From Agrypnia vestita (taxonomy: Eukaryota; Arthropoda; Insecta; Trichoptera; Phryganeidae), in contig JADDOH010023064.1 of the NCBI GenBank assembly GCA_016648135.1, positions 154,212-218,211 on the forward strand: DNA of 64,000 nucleotides. The letters are read 5' to 3'. This document shows positions 46,095 through 55,277 of the stretch, piece by piece. The position numbers and the translations under genes are program-made. Each line of letters starts with the position of its first letter. Positions within the stretch are counted from its first letter, which is position 1. The notes beneath the pieces were generated by a model. That model saw only the letters and a program-made list of their open reading frames with translations, ran no database searches and had not been told where the DNA came from.

Positions 46095-47110
46095 AGAATA
46101 ATTGGTCTTTTGCCCTCTGGTCTTGCTTGGAATATCCGTTTTGGCAGTCTGCTGGCATCTGCAAGATATGTCCCAGCCACCGTAGCTGTGATTTCTTGAT
46201 AAATATCAATAAGGATTCCACTTTGAGACATTCTCTTATTGGAGTATTTCTGATTCTTCTGGTAACTCCTACTATTCCTCGTAGAAATCCCATCTCGGCG
46301 GCCTGTAGCCTTGAGCGAGTTCTTTAGGTCAAGATCCAGTGCTTGCTGCCTTACACTAGGGTTGGCCTGAAAACTGATTTGAATACTGCCAACTATGCTC
46401 GCTGGCTGAGCTCCGCTTTTCTAAGTACAGGATAATACAGGAATCGTGCTACCTGGCTTGCAGCTCCTATCCTCTTATCCAATTAACTTTCTTGCTTTCC
46501 ATCTTGAGATGTTATTACACCAAGGTATTTGAAACTGTTTACCTAATTTAGACGCCTATTCTGGCACGTTATGTTACACTGCTCTTCGCTTCTGACCAAG
46601 ATTTCGGATTTATCCGCGCTCAGCTTCATCCCTGCGCGATTTGCTTCCTCATCAAATTTGTCGATGGCTACTTGTAACTCCTCTGGTGATTTTGCCAGCA
46701 AGGCTTCGTAGTCTGCAAATAAAAGTGTAGCGGTACCTGTTCAACCCTGTGCCATGTACCTATCGCCCAACCCAGAGTTTTGTTTATATTAACATATAAA
46801 AATCTCCGCGTTATAAACAAAAGGGTCGAGGTAGGGACTTGGCGACACCACACCAGTCGTGCTTCTACCGTAAGATCGGGCAGACTTCTGCGCGTCATCT
46901 ATTTCTTTGTTCGTCATTACGTAAAATATTACTTGTACACTTTAACTTGCTTCCGGGGCCTATCTCCGGGAAGAAATAAACCGTAACAACAGATCGCTCT
47001 TTCATTCCATCGACCTACGAATATTCCCTACAAAAGTATTTCCACTTCTCCGATGCTCACTCCATTATGAGCAATGCTGTTTCGGCTGATCTTGTCCATG
47101 AATACCGTGA
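46095..47110 (-). mobile_element. RTE-like LINE reverse transcriptase, decayed, split by a solo LTR
   Basis: The minus-strand reading from 47110 gives VFMDKISRNSIAHNGVSIGE and EVEIL, then is interrupted by 46726-47032. It resumes with LLFADYEALLAKSPEELQVA, FDEEANRAGMKLSADKSEIL, VNSFKYLGVITSQDGK, EMGFLRGIVGVTRRIRNTPI and KKSQLRWLGHILQMP. This covers the polymerase palm and the C-terminal tail. The catalytic FADD box reads FADY, and at least five in-frame stops follow, so it is inactive. Removing the LTR and one AAAG copy joins the frame cleanly. Confidence 0.9.
46726..47032 (+). mobile_element. Solo LTR
   Basis: A 307-bp insert with perfect terminal inverted repeats TGTAG / CTACA and the canonical TG...CA ends. 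A 4-bp duplication AAAG flanks it (46722-46725 and 47033-47036). In the plus orientation an AATAAA signal lies at about 46974-46979, in the 3' part, as expected for an LTR. No internal retrovirus-like coding region is present, so it is a recombined solo LTR of an LTR retrotransposon. It sits inside the LINE reverse transcriptase. Frames at 46668-46986 are not genes. Confidence 0.85.
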
Positions 47111-47880
47111 ATAAGATAGGCGATTAGATTATGATTGAAATATAAATATACTGTTGTAACAGTTATTTACGGATAGAATTGAGAATCCTATTATTTAGTT
47201 CTGAAACCGAGTTGCGCATAGTACGTATTTTAATATGCTAATATTGAATTATGTATTTTTAAATATTTGTCATTGAAAGAAGAAATTTTATCAGCTGCTA
47301 CCCATGGCGAGCAGATCCTTGGAGAAACGAAAAAGCTGTCATATAGTCATATAGCTGATTTTGAAAAGTTTGTTGACATATTGTGTAGGTATTAGTTTGT
47401 TAAATAGATTTTTTTCTATGCTATATTAATTCTTGCGCACTGATGCTTTGAAGACAAACCAGATGCACTATAGTTAGGCACGAGTAATGTAGTTTTCTGA
47501 GAGAAAATCTTTAAATCCTTCATATATATTTATTTTTACTTTTTTACCATCACATTTAAAATACTTATACAGTATTCTTACAACTGTTTTATATATATAT
47601 TTTTTAACAATAAAGTACATATTATTATTTATCTTCATATTTATTATTTTTGCACGTTTAAGAAAAATCATTACATATTTATTTTAAATGTATATTATTC
47701 GTATAGATAATGACAAAATACTTACAAATGTGTATTCATATTGAAATCTCTAAATACATTATATTAATGTGAAAAACAATTTCATATTATTAATACAGTT
47801 GAATGAAACTGAACGGCAGTTTGATGATTTTGGCAGACATTCTTCAAAACAAAATCACTGGTTATTATTTAGAACATTTT
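47111..47880. other. Intergenic DNA, nothing recognised
   Basis: AT-rich sequence with a lysine-rich minus-strand frame (47671-47474) typical of low-complexity DNA. Confidence 0.5.
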
Positions 47881-47882
47881 TA

Positions 47883-48153
47883 CTCCCTTTATATTAACTC
47901 GTGGCGTCTGCTTGCTTGCTTGACGAAAAAACTTTGGATCGATTTTTAACCCTTTTCCCGTGATCCAATCGAGCTGAAACTTTGCATGCAGACTCGTGGC
48001 GACGATCAAGAAGATCTATCAAATTTTTGTTAAAAAAAATAATAATTATAGTAAAATTTTGGAGTTTTCAAATTTTTAATGGTTTTTTCATACAAGTTGT
48101 ATGGAGATTCCGATGCAAACGGTAGACACGAAACCCGAAAATGAGAAAGGGAG
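47883..48153. repeat. Dispersed repeat with CTCCCTTT ends, second copy
   Basis: Between TA dinucleotides the ends read CTCCCTTT and AAAGGGAG. The interior (TTTGCATGCAGACTCGTGGC) matches 25154-25941 in inverse orientation. Similarity extends past the right end (ACCTGGTTTTTATGGGTTAG), so the element may be larger. Confidence 0.55.
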
Positions 48154-48815
48154 TACTGTAGAAACCTGGTTTTTATGGGTTAGTTTTTTATTGGATTTTA
48201 AAGGAATGCAGGCAACTTTTATATTCACTAATATTAATTAACCAAATGTATGTTTTCCCCACATAAACATTAAGCCCTGTGGAATGATTCAGTAGGATAT
48301 AAAGTGTGAATGTACTATACTTGCAGCACCATTACCAGTATGTTCCTATGGCACATAAGCTACAAAAAAAAAGCAAAATGAATTAAGTATGTATTTATTA
48401 CGATAAAAAATCATACATGCATCTAAATGTGGTACGTCTCATCACATCACTAGCTTAATATTACCCACAAAAAAAGTTTAATTCTATACGATTAATATTT
48501 TATATTTTAAGATATCGGATTCTGGTATAATCTATTTTTTACTTCTTAAAATTACTTAATTAAATTAATTAAACTTAAATCAAAATTACTTAAGTACACA
48601 TACAATATTATTAGATTCAATCATGCCAATGTGGTATATTTCTTCACATTTAATTATTAAAAATACATATAATGTTAATAATAAATTTAAATAGACTTTG
48701 TGTACTAAATGTTCTTACATCTCATTATATCAATTAAAATTGACTATGACGCTGCTCTTAGCATGATAATTAATGATAATATTTAATCAAAAACAAGATT
48801 AAATATAAAATTCTT
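48154..48815. other. Downstream region of the CCNB1IP1-like gene
   Basis: AT-rich, and probably contains its 3' UTR and polyadenylation site. No further gene is seen. Confidence 0.45.
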
Positions 48816-49535
48816 TTAATTTCTCACAAATTTTTGTTTTTCGTGTAGCTGTTGTTTAGCCATCTGTGGTTGAAATATAAATTTTGAGGCCGACTCTTGG
48901 GGCTTGAAGCGATTTGCCATTACATCGGCAACATTTTGTCTTTCTTTATTTTCAACTTCGTCAGTTTTATATAAAGGCATTGAATTGCGCCTTTGGGATC
49001 CCAGCTCATATTGTAATTTTCGGAACTTTCTGTTTTTCTCCTCCAACATGACAGCATATTCTTCTGCTAGTCTTTCCTGTTTAACGCATTCTGCTTGCAG
49101 ATTTTCAATCTTCTTTTGGTCATTTTTTAATTCCACTCTAAGTCGTTGAAGATTTAAATTGTGACACTGTTCTAAACTTGCAGCCCCCTCTCGAGCATGC
49201 TTAGCGAAGTTTTCATGATATCTCGTTTCTTCTTCCAACTGATAAGACCAAAATGCCATAGCTCTCATAGCTACATCCATGATCATATCTGGCTTCATCC
49301 CTGCGATGATTATTGATTTAAAAGCTTCCGAAGGACTCAGATCAGCTTGCACCACATCATACTTCTCAGTCAGCTGTGAATTGCATCTTGGGCACAACAA
49401 AATATCTGGAATCTTTCTACTTAACTCAGTTTCACCGTGTTCTGCACAAAAAGCATGAGAACAGCTAGTAACCCATGCTACAGTTGTCAATGGCTTTCTA
49501 CACTTCTCAAAGTTACATAACATATCCAAAACCAT
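48816..49535 (-). CDS. CCNB1IP1: RING-type E3 ligase, CCNB1IP1/HEI10 family
   Basis: An intact single-exon frame of 239 residues. The N-terminal RING finger has the C3H2C3 set C7, C12, C25, H27, C30, H33, C48 and C51. The family-specific segment after it reads DVVQADLSPSEAFKSIIIAG, then AMRAMAFWSYQLEEETRYHE, closely parallel to vertebrate CCNB1IP1. A coiled coil covers about residues 115-175 (ENLQAECVKQERLAEEYAVM) and a short basic tail follows. Length is close to the family norm. In animals and plants HEI10 acts on meiotic chromosomes as a ubiquitin/SUMO-type ligase that accumulates at designated crossover sites, and in human cells it was first described as binding cyclin B. I chose the ATG at 49535 because the first zinc ligand follows at residue 7, as in the family. 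The lack of introns could reflect retroposition or simple intron loss. No poly(A) scar is obvious. Confidence 0.92.
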   Translation of the reverse strand: MVLDMLCNFEKCRKPLTTVAWVTSCSHAFCAEHGETELSRKIPDILLCPRCNSQLTEKYDVVQADLSPSEAFKSIIIAGMKPDMIMDVAMRAMAFWSYQLEEETRYHENFAKHAREGAASLEQCHNLNLQRLRVELKNDQKKIENLQAECVKQERLAEEYAVMLEEKNRKFRKLQYELGSQRRNSMPLYKTDEVENKERQNVADVMANRFKPQESASKFIFQPQMAKQQLHEKQKFVRN

Positions 49536-50092
49536 TTTTCTTCAACACTCAATCAAATATAATCACTTTCTTGAACTGTTGAAGCTATTAAAAACAAAAT
49601 TCCTTCAAAGATTAAACAAAATTGGTCTTCTTTTTGAAAATGGAATGATGCCTTGTGGTTTTTAAATGTATTCACAATTACATTTTTAAAATTGGGTAGG
49701 TCCTGCAGGTACTTGCATATCTATTTGTATTGCATTTTAATTAACTTTTGATAAAAAATATGCAAGTTATCCATATCTATTGTTTTTAAATTTGATACAA
49801 ATATTTAAAGTTTTTATGGAATTTTTAGGTAGTCCTAGACGCTCATGAAAACTGCTTGTGATATGACTGAAGTTGGAGAAACAGCTTCAAGAGTTGATAC
49901 ACTCATAAAGGAAACAATGGCTTTTCAAAAAAATTTGATTTAGCATGAGCTGATGAAATTGTTCAAGTTAGTAGGTGGAGATTACTTTCATTATTACAGG
50001 ACATTACTTCCAATATTATAGCCATTTTCTTTCCACTTAAAATAAACTTAAAGTGATTTTTCTACTCTACTCTTTTTGTATTTTTTGCTTAG
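49536..50092 (+). pseudogene. Coding-like fragments upstream of the exon at 50093
   Basis: Around 49859-49945 the plus strand reads DMTEVGETASRVDTLIKETM, a helical, coiled-coil or spectrin-like stretch, but stops and a frame change (an A-run near 49927) interrupt it. The segment just after it (KLFKLVGGDYFHYYRTLLPI) is also coding-like in another frame. The 5' part of this interval includes the upstream region of the CCNB1IP1-like gene. It may be a decayed gene continuing into 50093-50299. The family is not recognised. Confidence 0.3.
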
Positions 50093-50299
50093 TCTAATTG
50101 TGTATTTAAAATAAATTTTGAAGCATTCAATCCAAATGTGGCTATCAATAGCACAAACATATCAACAGCTGCCGCTGAGCTGGTTAGTCTAGAGACCTTT
50201 GTTCAAGCTGCTCACTATTTTGGTCTGACTGCCCCAAATGAGTTCAGAGAAGCGCTACTCAAGTCTACAATACCAGAAACTAAAGCTTTAGTAACTTAG
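50093..50299 (+). CDS. Terminal-exon-like fragment, unknown protein
   Basis: A long pyrimidine tract ending TTTTTTGCTTAG immediately precedes an open reading of 68 codons ending in TAG at 50297-50299. It reads SNCVFKINFEAFNPNVAINS, then TNISTAAAELVSLETFVQAA and HYFGLTAPNEFREALLKST. Composition and the mix of residues look like real protein, unlike the surrounding AT-rich DNA. I do not recognise the family. It could be the last exon of a plus-strand gene, or a pseudogene piece, since the upstream fragments at 49859-49990 are broken. Confidence 0.4.
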   Translation, partial: SNCVFKINFEAFNPNVAINSTNISTAAAELVSLETFVQAAHYFGLTAPNEFREALLKSTIPETKALVT

Positions 50300-50402
50300 G
50301 TAAATTAATTAATTCGCATAATTTTTTTAACACATTTTATTATACACAATTTATTGTCACAATTTGTTATAATCAATGGATACAAGTTTTTTTTACAAGT
50401 TT

Positions 50403-50600
50403 GAGTAGCTTGTTGGTCTTGTGGTTAGGACACTGGCCTCGTGATCCAAAGGTTGCGGGTTCGATCCTCACTCCAGACTAGCAAGTTAGTCCTATTTTCA
50501 TAGTACAAGCGCTTAGCTTAGTTTGAAAATAGTAAGAATATTGATGTGACACGTATTCCGTGTTCACATCTCTATTTAAAAAAAAAAAAAAAATAAAAAA
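50403..50600 (+). repeat. tRNA-derived SINE, family 1
   Basis: The head TAGCTTGTTGGTCTTGTGGT and B box GGGTTCGATCC are followed by the body TTGAAAATAGTAAGAATATT and an A-rich tail (50577-50612). It is nearly identical to 55341-55548 and shares its 3' body with 2165-2335. Confidence 0.85.
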
Positions 50601-50611
50601 AAATAAAAAAA

Positions 50612-50800
50612 AGTCTGTCTGCTCCTGTCAAAGTCACATCTGGTGTTCCTCAGGGTTGACATTTAGGACCCTTAATGTTTCTAATTTTATAAATAACCTT
50701 AGGAAACTACTGAAATGTAACACTTTATTTATTTACACATTTAAATTATTTGCATCAAAGACTTTACTACTTCAACAAGATCTTAATAAAGTAGAACCTC
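50612..50800 (+). mobile_element. Jockey-like LINE reverse transcriptase fragment
   Basis: The translation SAPVKVTSGVPQG, a stop, then HLGPLMFLIFINNL is the conserved polymerase motif SGVPQGS-LGP-LF-IFINDL of Jockey-type reverse transcriptases. It is followed by IYTFKLFASKTLLLQQDLN in the place of the FADD-containing strand. It is a short dead fragment next to the SINE. Confidence 0.8.
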
Positions 50801-52430
50801 ATTAATTTGAAATACAAGGGACCCAAAAAAAATTTCAATGCGAAAACTCATGAAATAAATTTTGTGAAAAATGTCTGTATTTTTGCATACGTCAATAAAT
50901 CATTTTGAAAACGCAATATTTATTAGGAAAATACAAAGATTGTAACATTTATAATACTAAAGTTTTCGATATTGACATATTTGTTGTTCTCATTTGTGTT
51001 TATTTTTTTTTTCAGTTTTGTCAAATCTCAAAAAAATTGGAATTATGTGAACTAAAATAGTGATGGCCCGAGTTGTATTTTTTCTAACTCAAGTTGAAAT
51101 GTTAGCTGTCTCGAGTTAACTCGACTCGGTGTCTTTGAGAGTCGAGACTGCCAGATTGGTACGTACGAATGTCATATTACTGTACGCGTACGTATATTCG
51201 ACTCAATGAACTCGTTAGTCAATCAACTCGAGTCAAATAAACATTTGGAAAAATAATGTAAATAAGGAAGGGCAAGGATAAATAATAGATTTATGTATTA
51301 ATAAAGAGACAAGTACTAGGCAATATGTTTCTTCTTCAAGTGATTTACCGATGTGGAGATGTTACCTATGTCCTTATAATTACAGGCACATAGAGTGCCA
51401 CCACGATAACTTGGCCTGCGAGGGAGGTCGCCCCTGTCGCGAAACAGAAGTTGCCAGGTTGTAAATTTATTACACAATACATAATGTACTGAATGTCCGG
51501 TGACCAGTGTCAATATAATTTGGTCGGGTAACAGCGCGATCCGCGGCGGCCGTTCTATCTGTCAAACTATCAGACGGTAATATCGGTCCATTATTTGATT
51601 TTTCAGCTTCGCAAAACTTTAATACTTCACTGGCAATTGTTCTTGCACCACCCCGGACTGTTTTGGACATAATAATTCAGTGTATATTGGTAATCAAGAT
51701 GTCACAGCTACCGAGCAAGTACAAAATTGTACTGAATTACAGGGCGAGGGGTTGCCGCCGGGTGCGGGCGGGACGGGTTTTAGTTCCAATCCTGCCACAA
51801 GCCAAGTTATGTTGGGCAGGCAATAATTTGCATATGACTCTGTTGTCATTATTTTCGGAAAAAAAAAACTCCCATGCGATGCTCTTTTCTTTTCAGGGGA
51901 TATTGACTGCACATCCGTATCACTATTACTATATTCGCGGAAAATCAAACACGGATAGTTAATAATCATTTATAGCGGTCACGGTCACTACAAAATTAAT
52001 AAACGTAAACAACTGATTGAGTGAGATCGAGGGCTCGGGTTACCCTCGGTTGTCGTCGGATGATTTTGCGAAGGCGAAGTGTCTATGACTCGATCCCGAC
52101 AGTTGACAGCAGTGGAGCCGAGCGGCGCTCGTGAGCTCGACCCGAGCTGAAGTGGCATAGTTCGAAAGTTCGAGTCAACCGAGTTGATGGGAAAGGCAAC
52201 TCGAGTTAACTCACTGGCAGTGTAACTCAAATTACTCCAGTAAATTAACTTGACTCACCCAATGCTAAACTAAAATGTATTAATTTATGGCACAATGGGC
52301 AAAAAATTATTTTGGCATACTGAGGTTTTCATATTATCGGAGTTATTTGCTATGAAATTAACATTTTGGGACTTTTGGGTTTTAAAAATGTCATATTATG
52401 GGGGTTCGAATTAATGGGATTTTACTGTAG
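50786..52430. mobile_element. Pogo/Tigger-like element, interrupted
   Basis: The left end AAAGTAGAACCTCATTAATT and the right end, read inward, ACAGTAAAATCCCATTAATT are inverted relatives. A shorter copy of the same family is at 56267-56657. A hAT element (51059-52268) is inserted inside. TA-adjacent ends and this terminal sequence fit pogo/Tigger-type Tc1/mariner elements. No transposase is recognisable. Confidence 0.6.
51059..52268. mobile_element. hAT element with BED-finger remnant
   Basis: The perfect 8-bp duplication ACTAAAAT (51051-51058 and 52269-52276) flanks it. The termini AGTGATGGCCCGAG and CACCCAATGCTAA (right end read inward TTAGCATTGGGTG) are weakly inverted. On the minus strand 51513-51316 ends in CACNYKDIGNISTSVNHLKK and KKHIA, the C-x-C...H-x4-H layout of a BED zinc finger found at the N terminus of hAT transposases. 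At 51665-51530 a second frame reads VRGGARTIASEVLKFCEAEK, like the N terminus of a Tc1-type transposase, so another fragment may be embedded. No catalytic domain remains. Confidence 0.7.
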
Positions 52431-52439
52431 TAATCTATC

Positions 52440-52560
52440 GTTCAAAACATCCACCAATTTGATGTTCAAAACATCAACCAGTTTTCAAACCCATTTTTGT
52501 TAAAATCTATTGTTTTTACTAAAGATTTACTATAAACCAAGTTGATGCAACCGGCCCTTA
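52440..52560. repeat. PIF/Harbinger-like MITE remnant
   Basis: The segment ends ACCAAGTTGATGCAACCGGCCC followed by TTAG, the inverse of a GGGCCGGTTG... terminus like those at 1890 and 28008. Only one end is clear. Confidence 0.5.
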
Positions 52561-52744
52561 GTCTTTATTGATATTTCATAGGAAAATGATTGTCAATTAT
52601 ATTCAACATTTTTTCATAAAATTTTGAAAGTGATTATTACAGCTACCACACCTCCCAAGAATCGTTTGCCATTCAACATAAGAATAACAATTTATGTAGT
52701 TACCTTTAAGGTAATCATAAATTATATCTTGTGCCTCCTACACA

Positions 52745-52870
52745 GAGCTGAAGAGGATCGCCGGAGACCGAGCAGAATGGAAAAGGAGATGTTCTTTGCT
52801 GCAAACCAATCCTACGGATTGAAACCCAGGAAGCAAGGAAGGAAGAAACTTATATCAGTGTGATCTTTGT
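52745..52870 (+). mobile_element. LINE C-terminal remnant
   Basis: One frame reads ELKRIAGDRAEWKRRC, which resembles the last block of insect LINE reverse transcriptases (IAxDRxxWxRR). It is very short and has no other domain. Confidence 0.45.
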
Positions 52871-53365
52871 TTAAAAATACATAAGTGTTTTCTTAAACCT
52901 AATACAATTTCAAATGGTGGGTGACGTCTATCAACTTTATCTTATGTATTAAGTTTATTCAACAAAATTAGGTCTAAAATTCAATTGTTTCAGTTCAGTT
53001 AAAATTCAATTGTTATTATTAAACTGATGCAGGTTATAAAGAGTCATGTTTTCTTGTAGCATTGCAGCTTTTTGACCAGTGCATAAATCAGATAAATGTC
53101 ATCTCGGTACAATTTTATACTCTGTGAACGGGATAGATTTTGATGTCAAAAATTATTAACAATAAAAAAAGTGAGATTAACAAATATTTATTTTTGTATT
53201 ACGGTACACCTTACACATAATATTACATTTTTTTCAATTTACTTACGGAGTGAACAGAAGTCAATTAATTTCATTTTCATGCTCTACAATAATTAAAATT
53301 GAAGGGAATAATAGCCAATGTAATATTGTTCTTGTAGAACTCTGTGGTTTGCCAGGATTAGCTAG
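52871..53365. other. Downstream region of the FAM187-like gene
   Basis: AT-rich, and probably contains its 3' UTR. Nothing else is recognised. Confidence 0.45.
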
Positions 53366-54616
53366 TTAATTATAATGCTCCCTTAATGTTTCTTGTTTTC
53401 TCCATTTCACAATGAATATGCAAAAATAACATAAAGCAGTCAAGGTGAAAAAGCAGCTCAAATAAATTAAATGATAAATAAGGTCTTGTTTCGAAATTTT
53501 TTCCATTTGTTGCACAATTAAGTCTGTCTCCTGAGTTTTATTTCCCTCAACAGCGCACCAATAGACTCCTTCTTCAGACAAAGTAACATCATTGAGGTGT
53601 AGAGTATTAAATATGTCTATTTCAATGTGGTGACTTAAATATTTGAAATAGTGATATTTTTTTTTTTGGGGGGATAAGACTTTATGATTTTTATACCAAG
53701 ACACATTAGAATTTAATGAAGCACCCGTGCAACCAATCTCTATACTTTCGTGTTCCAATAATGTAATTTGGTTTTTGAAGACGTGGTTTTCATCACTACA
53801 ATCTATTTTGCAACTGACATTGCATTTTTCAGTGAGAACAAATACGGGTATATCGGAAACCAGTTTTGAAATGTCTGGAATATGAGTTTTCAGAACCAAG
53901 GAATGGCAAGATAAACGAAGTTTATATGGTTTAAAAAATAATTGTATGTTTTTATATGGATTTTCACTAACCATATCTTCATAAGCTTGCTTTAACTTAA
54001 TTACACAATAACCAGATTTTTTTCGCTCTCCAAGCTCATTTACCAAAGGAGCACATGAACTCCAGTCATTCCACTTGAAGAAAATTTCAAAATTTTCTAT
54101 TTTTTTATTTAGATCAAGTATCTCTTGATTGAATGTTAACCAATCTGTTTTGTTACCTCTAATTTCTTTTACAGTATCCACAATATCAATAAAATAATAA
54201 AAACCCATGTTGTCAATTTCATCCAGTTCTAGTTCTTCATCCTGGCAATAGTAAAATCCACTATCATGCACTTGTACATTTGTTACTGTCAATTCATTTC
54301 TCGAATTTATATGCATATTTGAATACTTCTCATCTGTACTCACAATACTGCCAATAATGTTAAAAATTATTTTATTATACCAATTTTTCGTTGGATATGT
54401 GTAGTCCTCATTACATGAATGACATTGTAAAGTTATATCTTTATTCAGAAATGTTTTAATCGTAGTAAGAGTAATGATATTTCTAGAACTGATCAATGCA
54501 TCATCGTTAAAACAATACTTATGACATTTAGCGTAGTATGACATTAATAAGATGATAAAACATGACACAATATATTTAGGGTAACGCAAGAAATTAAATT
54601 TGAAAAACATTTTCAA
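53366..54616 (-). CDS. FAM187-like two-Ig-domain membrane protein
   Basis: An intact single-exon frame of 416 residues. A hydrophobic signal segment covers about residues 12-29 (KYIVSCFIILLMSYYAK spans 14-30). A first Ig-like V-type domain has C65, W79 and the DSGFYYC motif at 118-124. A middle region holds WNDWSSCAP (182-190) and SGYCVIK (201-207), which parallel the WxWxxC...GxC pattern of vertebrate FAM187A. The second Ig domain has C296, W307 and EEGVYWC (348-354). One transmembrane helix lies at about 380-403, with a short basic cytoplasmic tail. N-glycosylation sequons are at N155, N266, N304 and N359. Length matches FAM187A, whose cellular role is not established. I infer a type I surface protein. 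An alternative is another two-Ig receptor, but the inter-domain cysteine/tryptophan pattern favours FAM187. Confidence 0.78.
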   Translation of the reverse strand: MKMFFKFNFLRYPKYIVSCFIILLMSYYAKCHKYCFNDDALISSRNIITLTTIKTFLNKDITLQCHSCNEDYTYPTKNWYNKIIFNIIGSIVSTDEKYSNMHINSRNELTVTNVQVHDSGFYYCQDEELELDEIDNMGFYYFIDIVDTVKEIRGNKTDWLTFNQEILDLNKKIENFEIFFKWNDWSSCAPLVNELGERKKSGYCVIKLKQAYEDMVSENPYKNIQLFFKPYKLRLSCHSLVLKTHIPDISKLVSDIPVFVLTEKCNVSCKIDCSDENHVFKNQITLLEHESIEIGCTGASLNSNVSWYKNHKVLSPQKKKYHYFKYLSHHIEIDIFNTLHLNDVTLSEEGVYWCAVEGNKTQETDLIVQQMEKISKQDLIYHLIYLSCFFTLTALCYFCIFIVKWRKQETLREHYN

Positions 54617-55269
54617 CTAAAGAATAGGAAATATTATTATTTTGACAGAAGAATTCCAAAAATCTTGGAATACTGTTTAAATATTGTCTCATTTATTCCA
54701 ATTCGTCATTTGAATTAACTGTCAAATGAAATTTTTTTTTAATCATTAATATAGTATAAAATAGACTAAACTTGTCTTTCATTTAACCAGATTAATATAA
54801 ATATTATAAATATTATTTTATTATTAATCCCAGGAAAAACAAGAAAATCCCTAGTGATTACCTCTATACATGTTCAATGTGTTCACTGATAAAAAATTTT
54901 GTTAAAAGAAAATGACAATGAAGGTAAGTAAAATTCATTATCTGGGCCCAAATTCTTTTTTGTATCAATAAATTGGATGGTTAAAAATATAAATATAGGC
55001 ATGCCTTGAAATAGAGCAACATTACGTTTGTGGCATGCTGCGATTACCTACATGGAATGAAGTTAATATTATTTTCTCCATAAATTTCAAGTGAGTTATT
55101 TTTGATTATATAATTTTTTTTATAATTTACTTCATTGCTTTACTTATATACATTTGGTAAGGTTTGATTTTACTATGCATGTCTCACTAGAGAGCTCGTG
55201 TTGAGGCAGGCAAATGTCAGGCAAAAGATTATATGTGCCATTCTTTTTTTGATTATAATAGAGTACATA
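54617..55269. other. Upstream region of the FAM187-like gene
   Basis: AT-rich, and probably includes its promoter. No other feature is recognised. Confidence 0.45.
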
Positions 55270-55277
55270 CTTCATAT

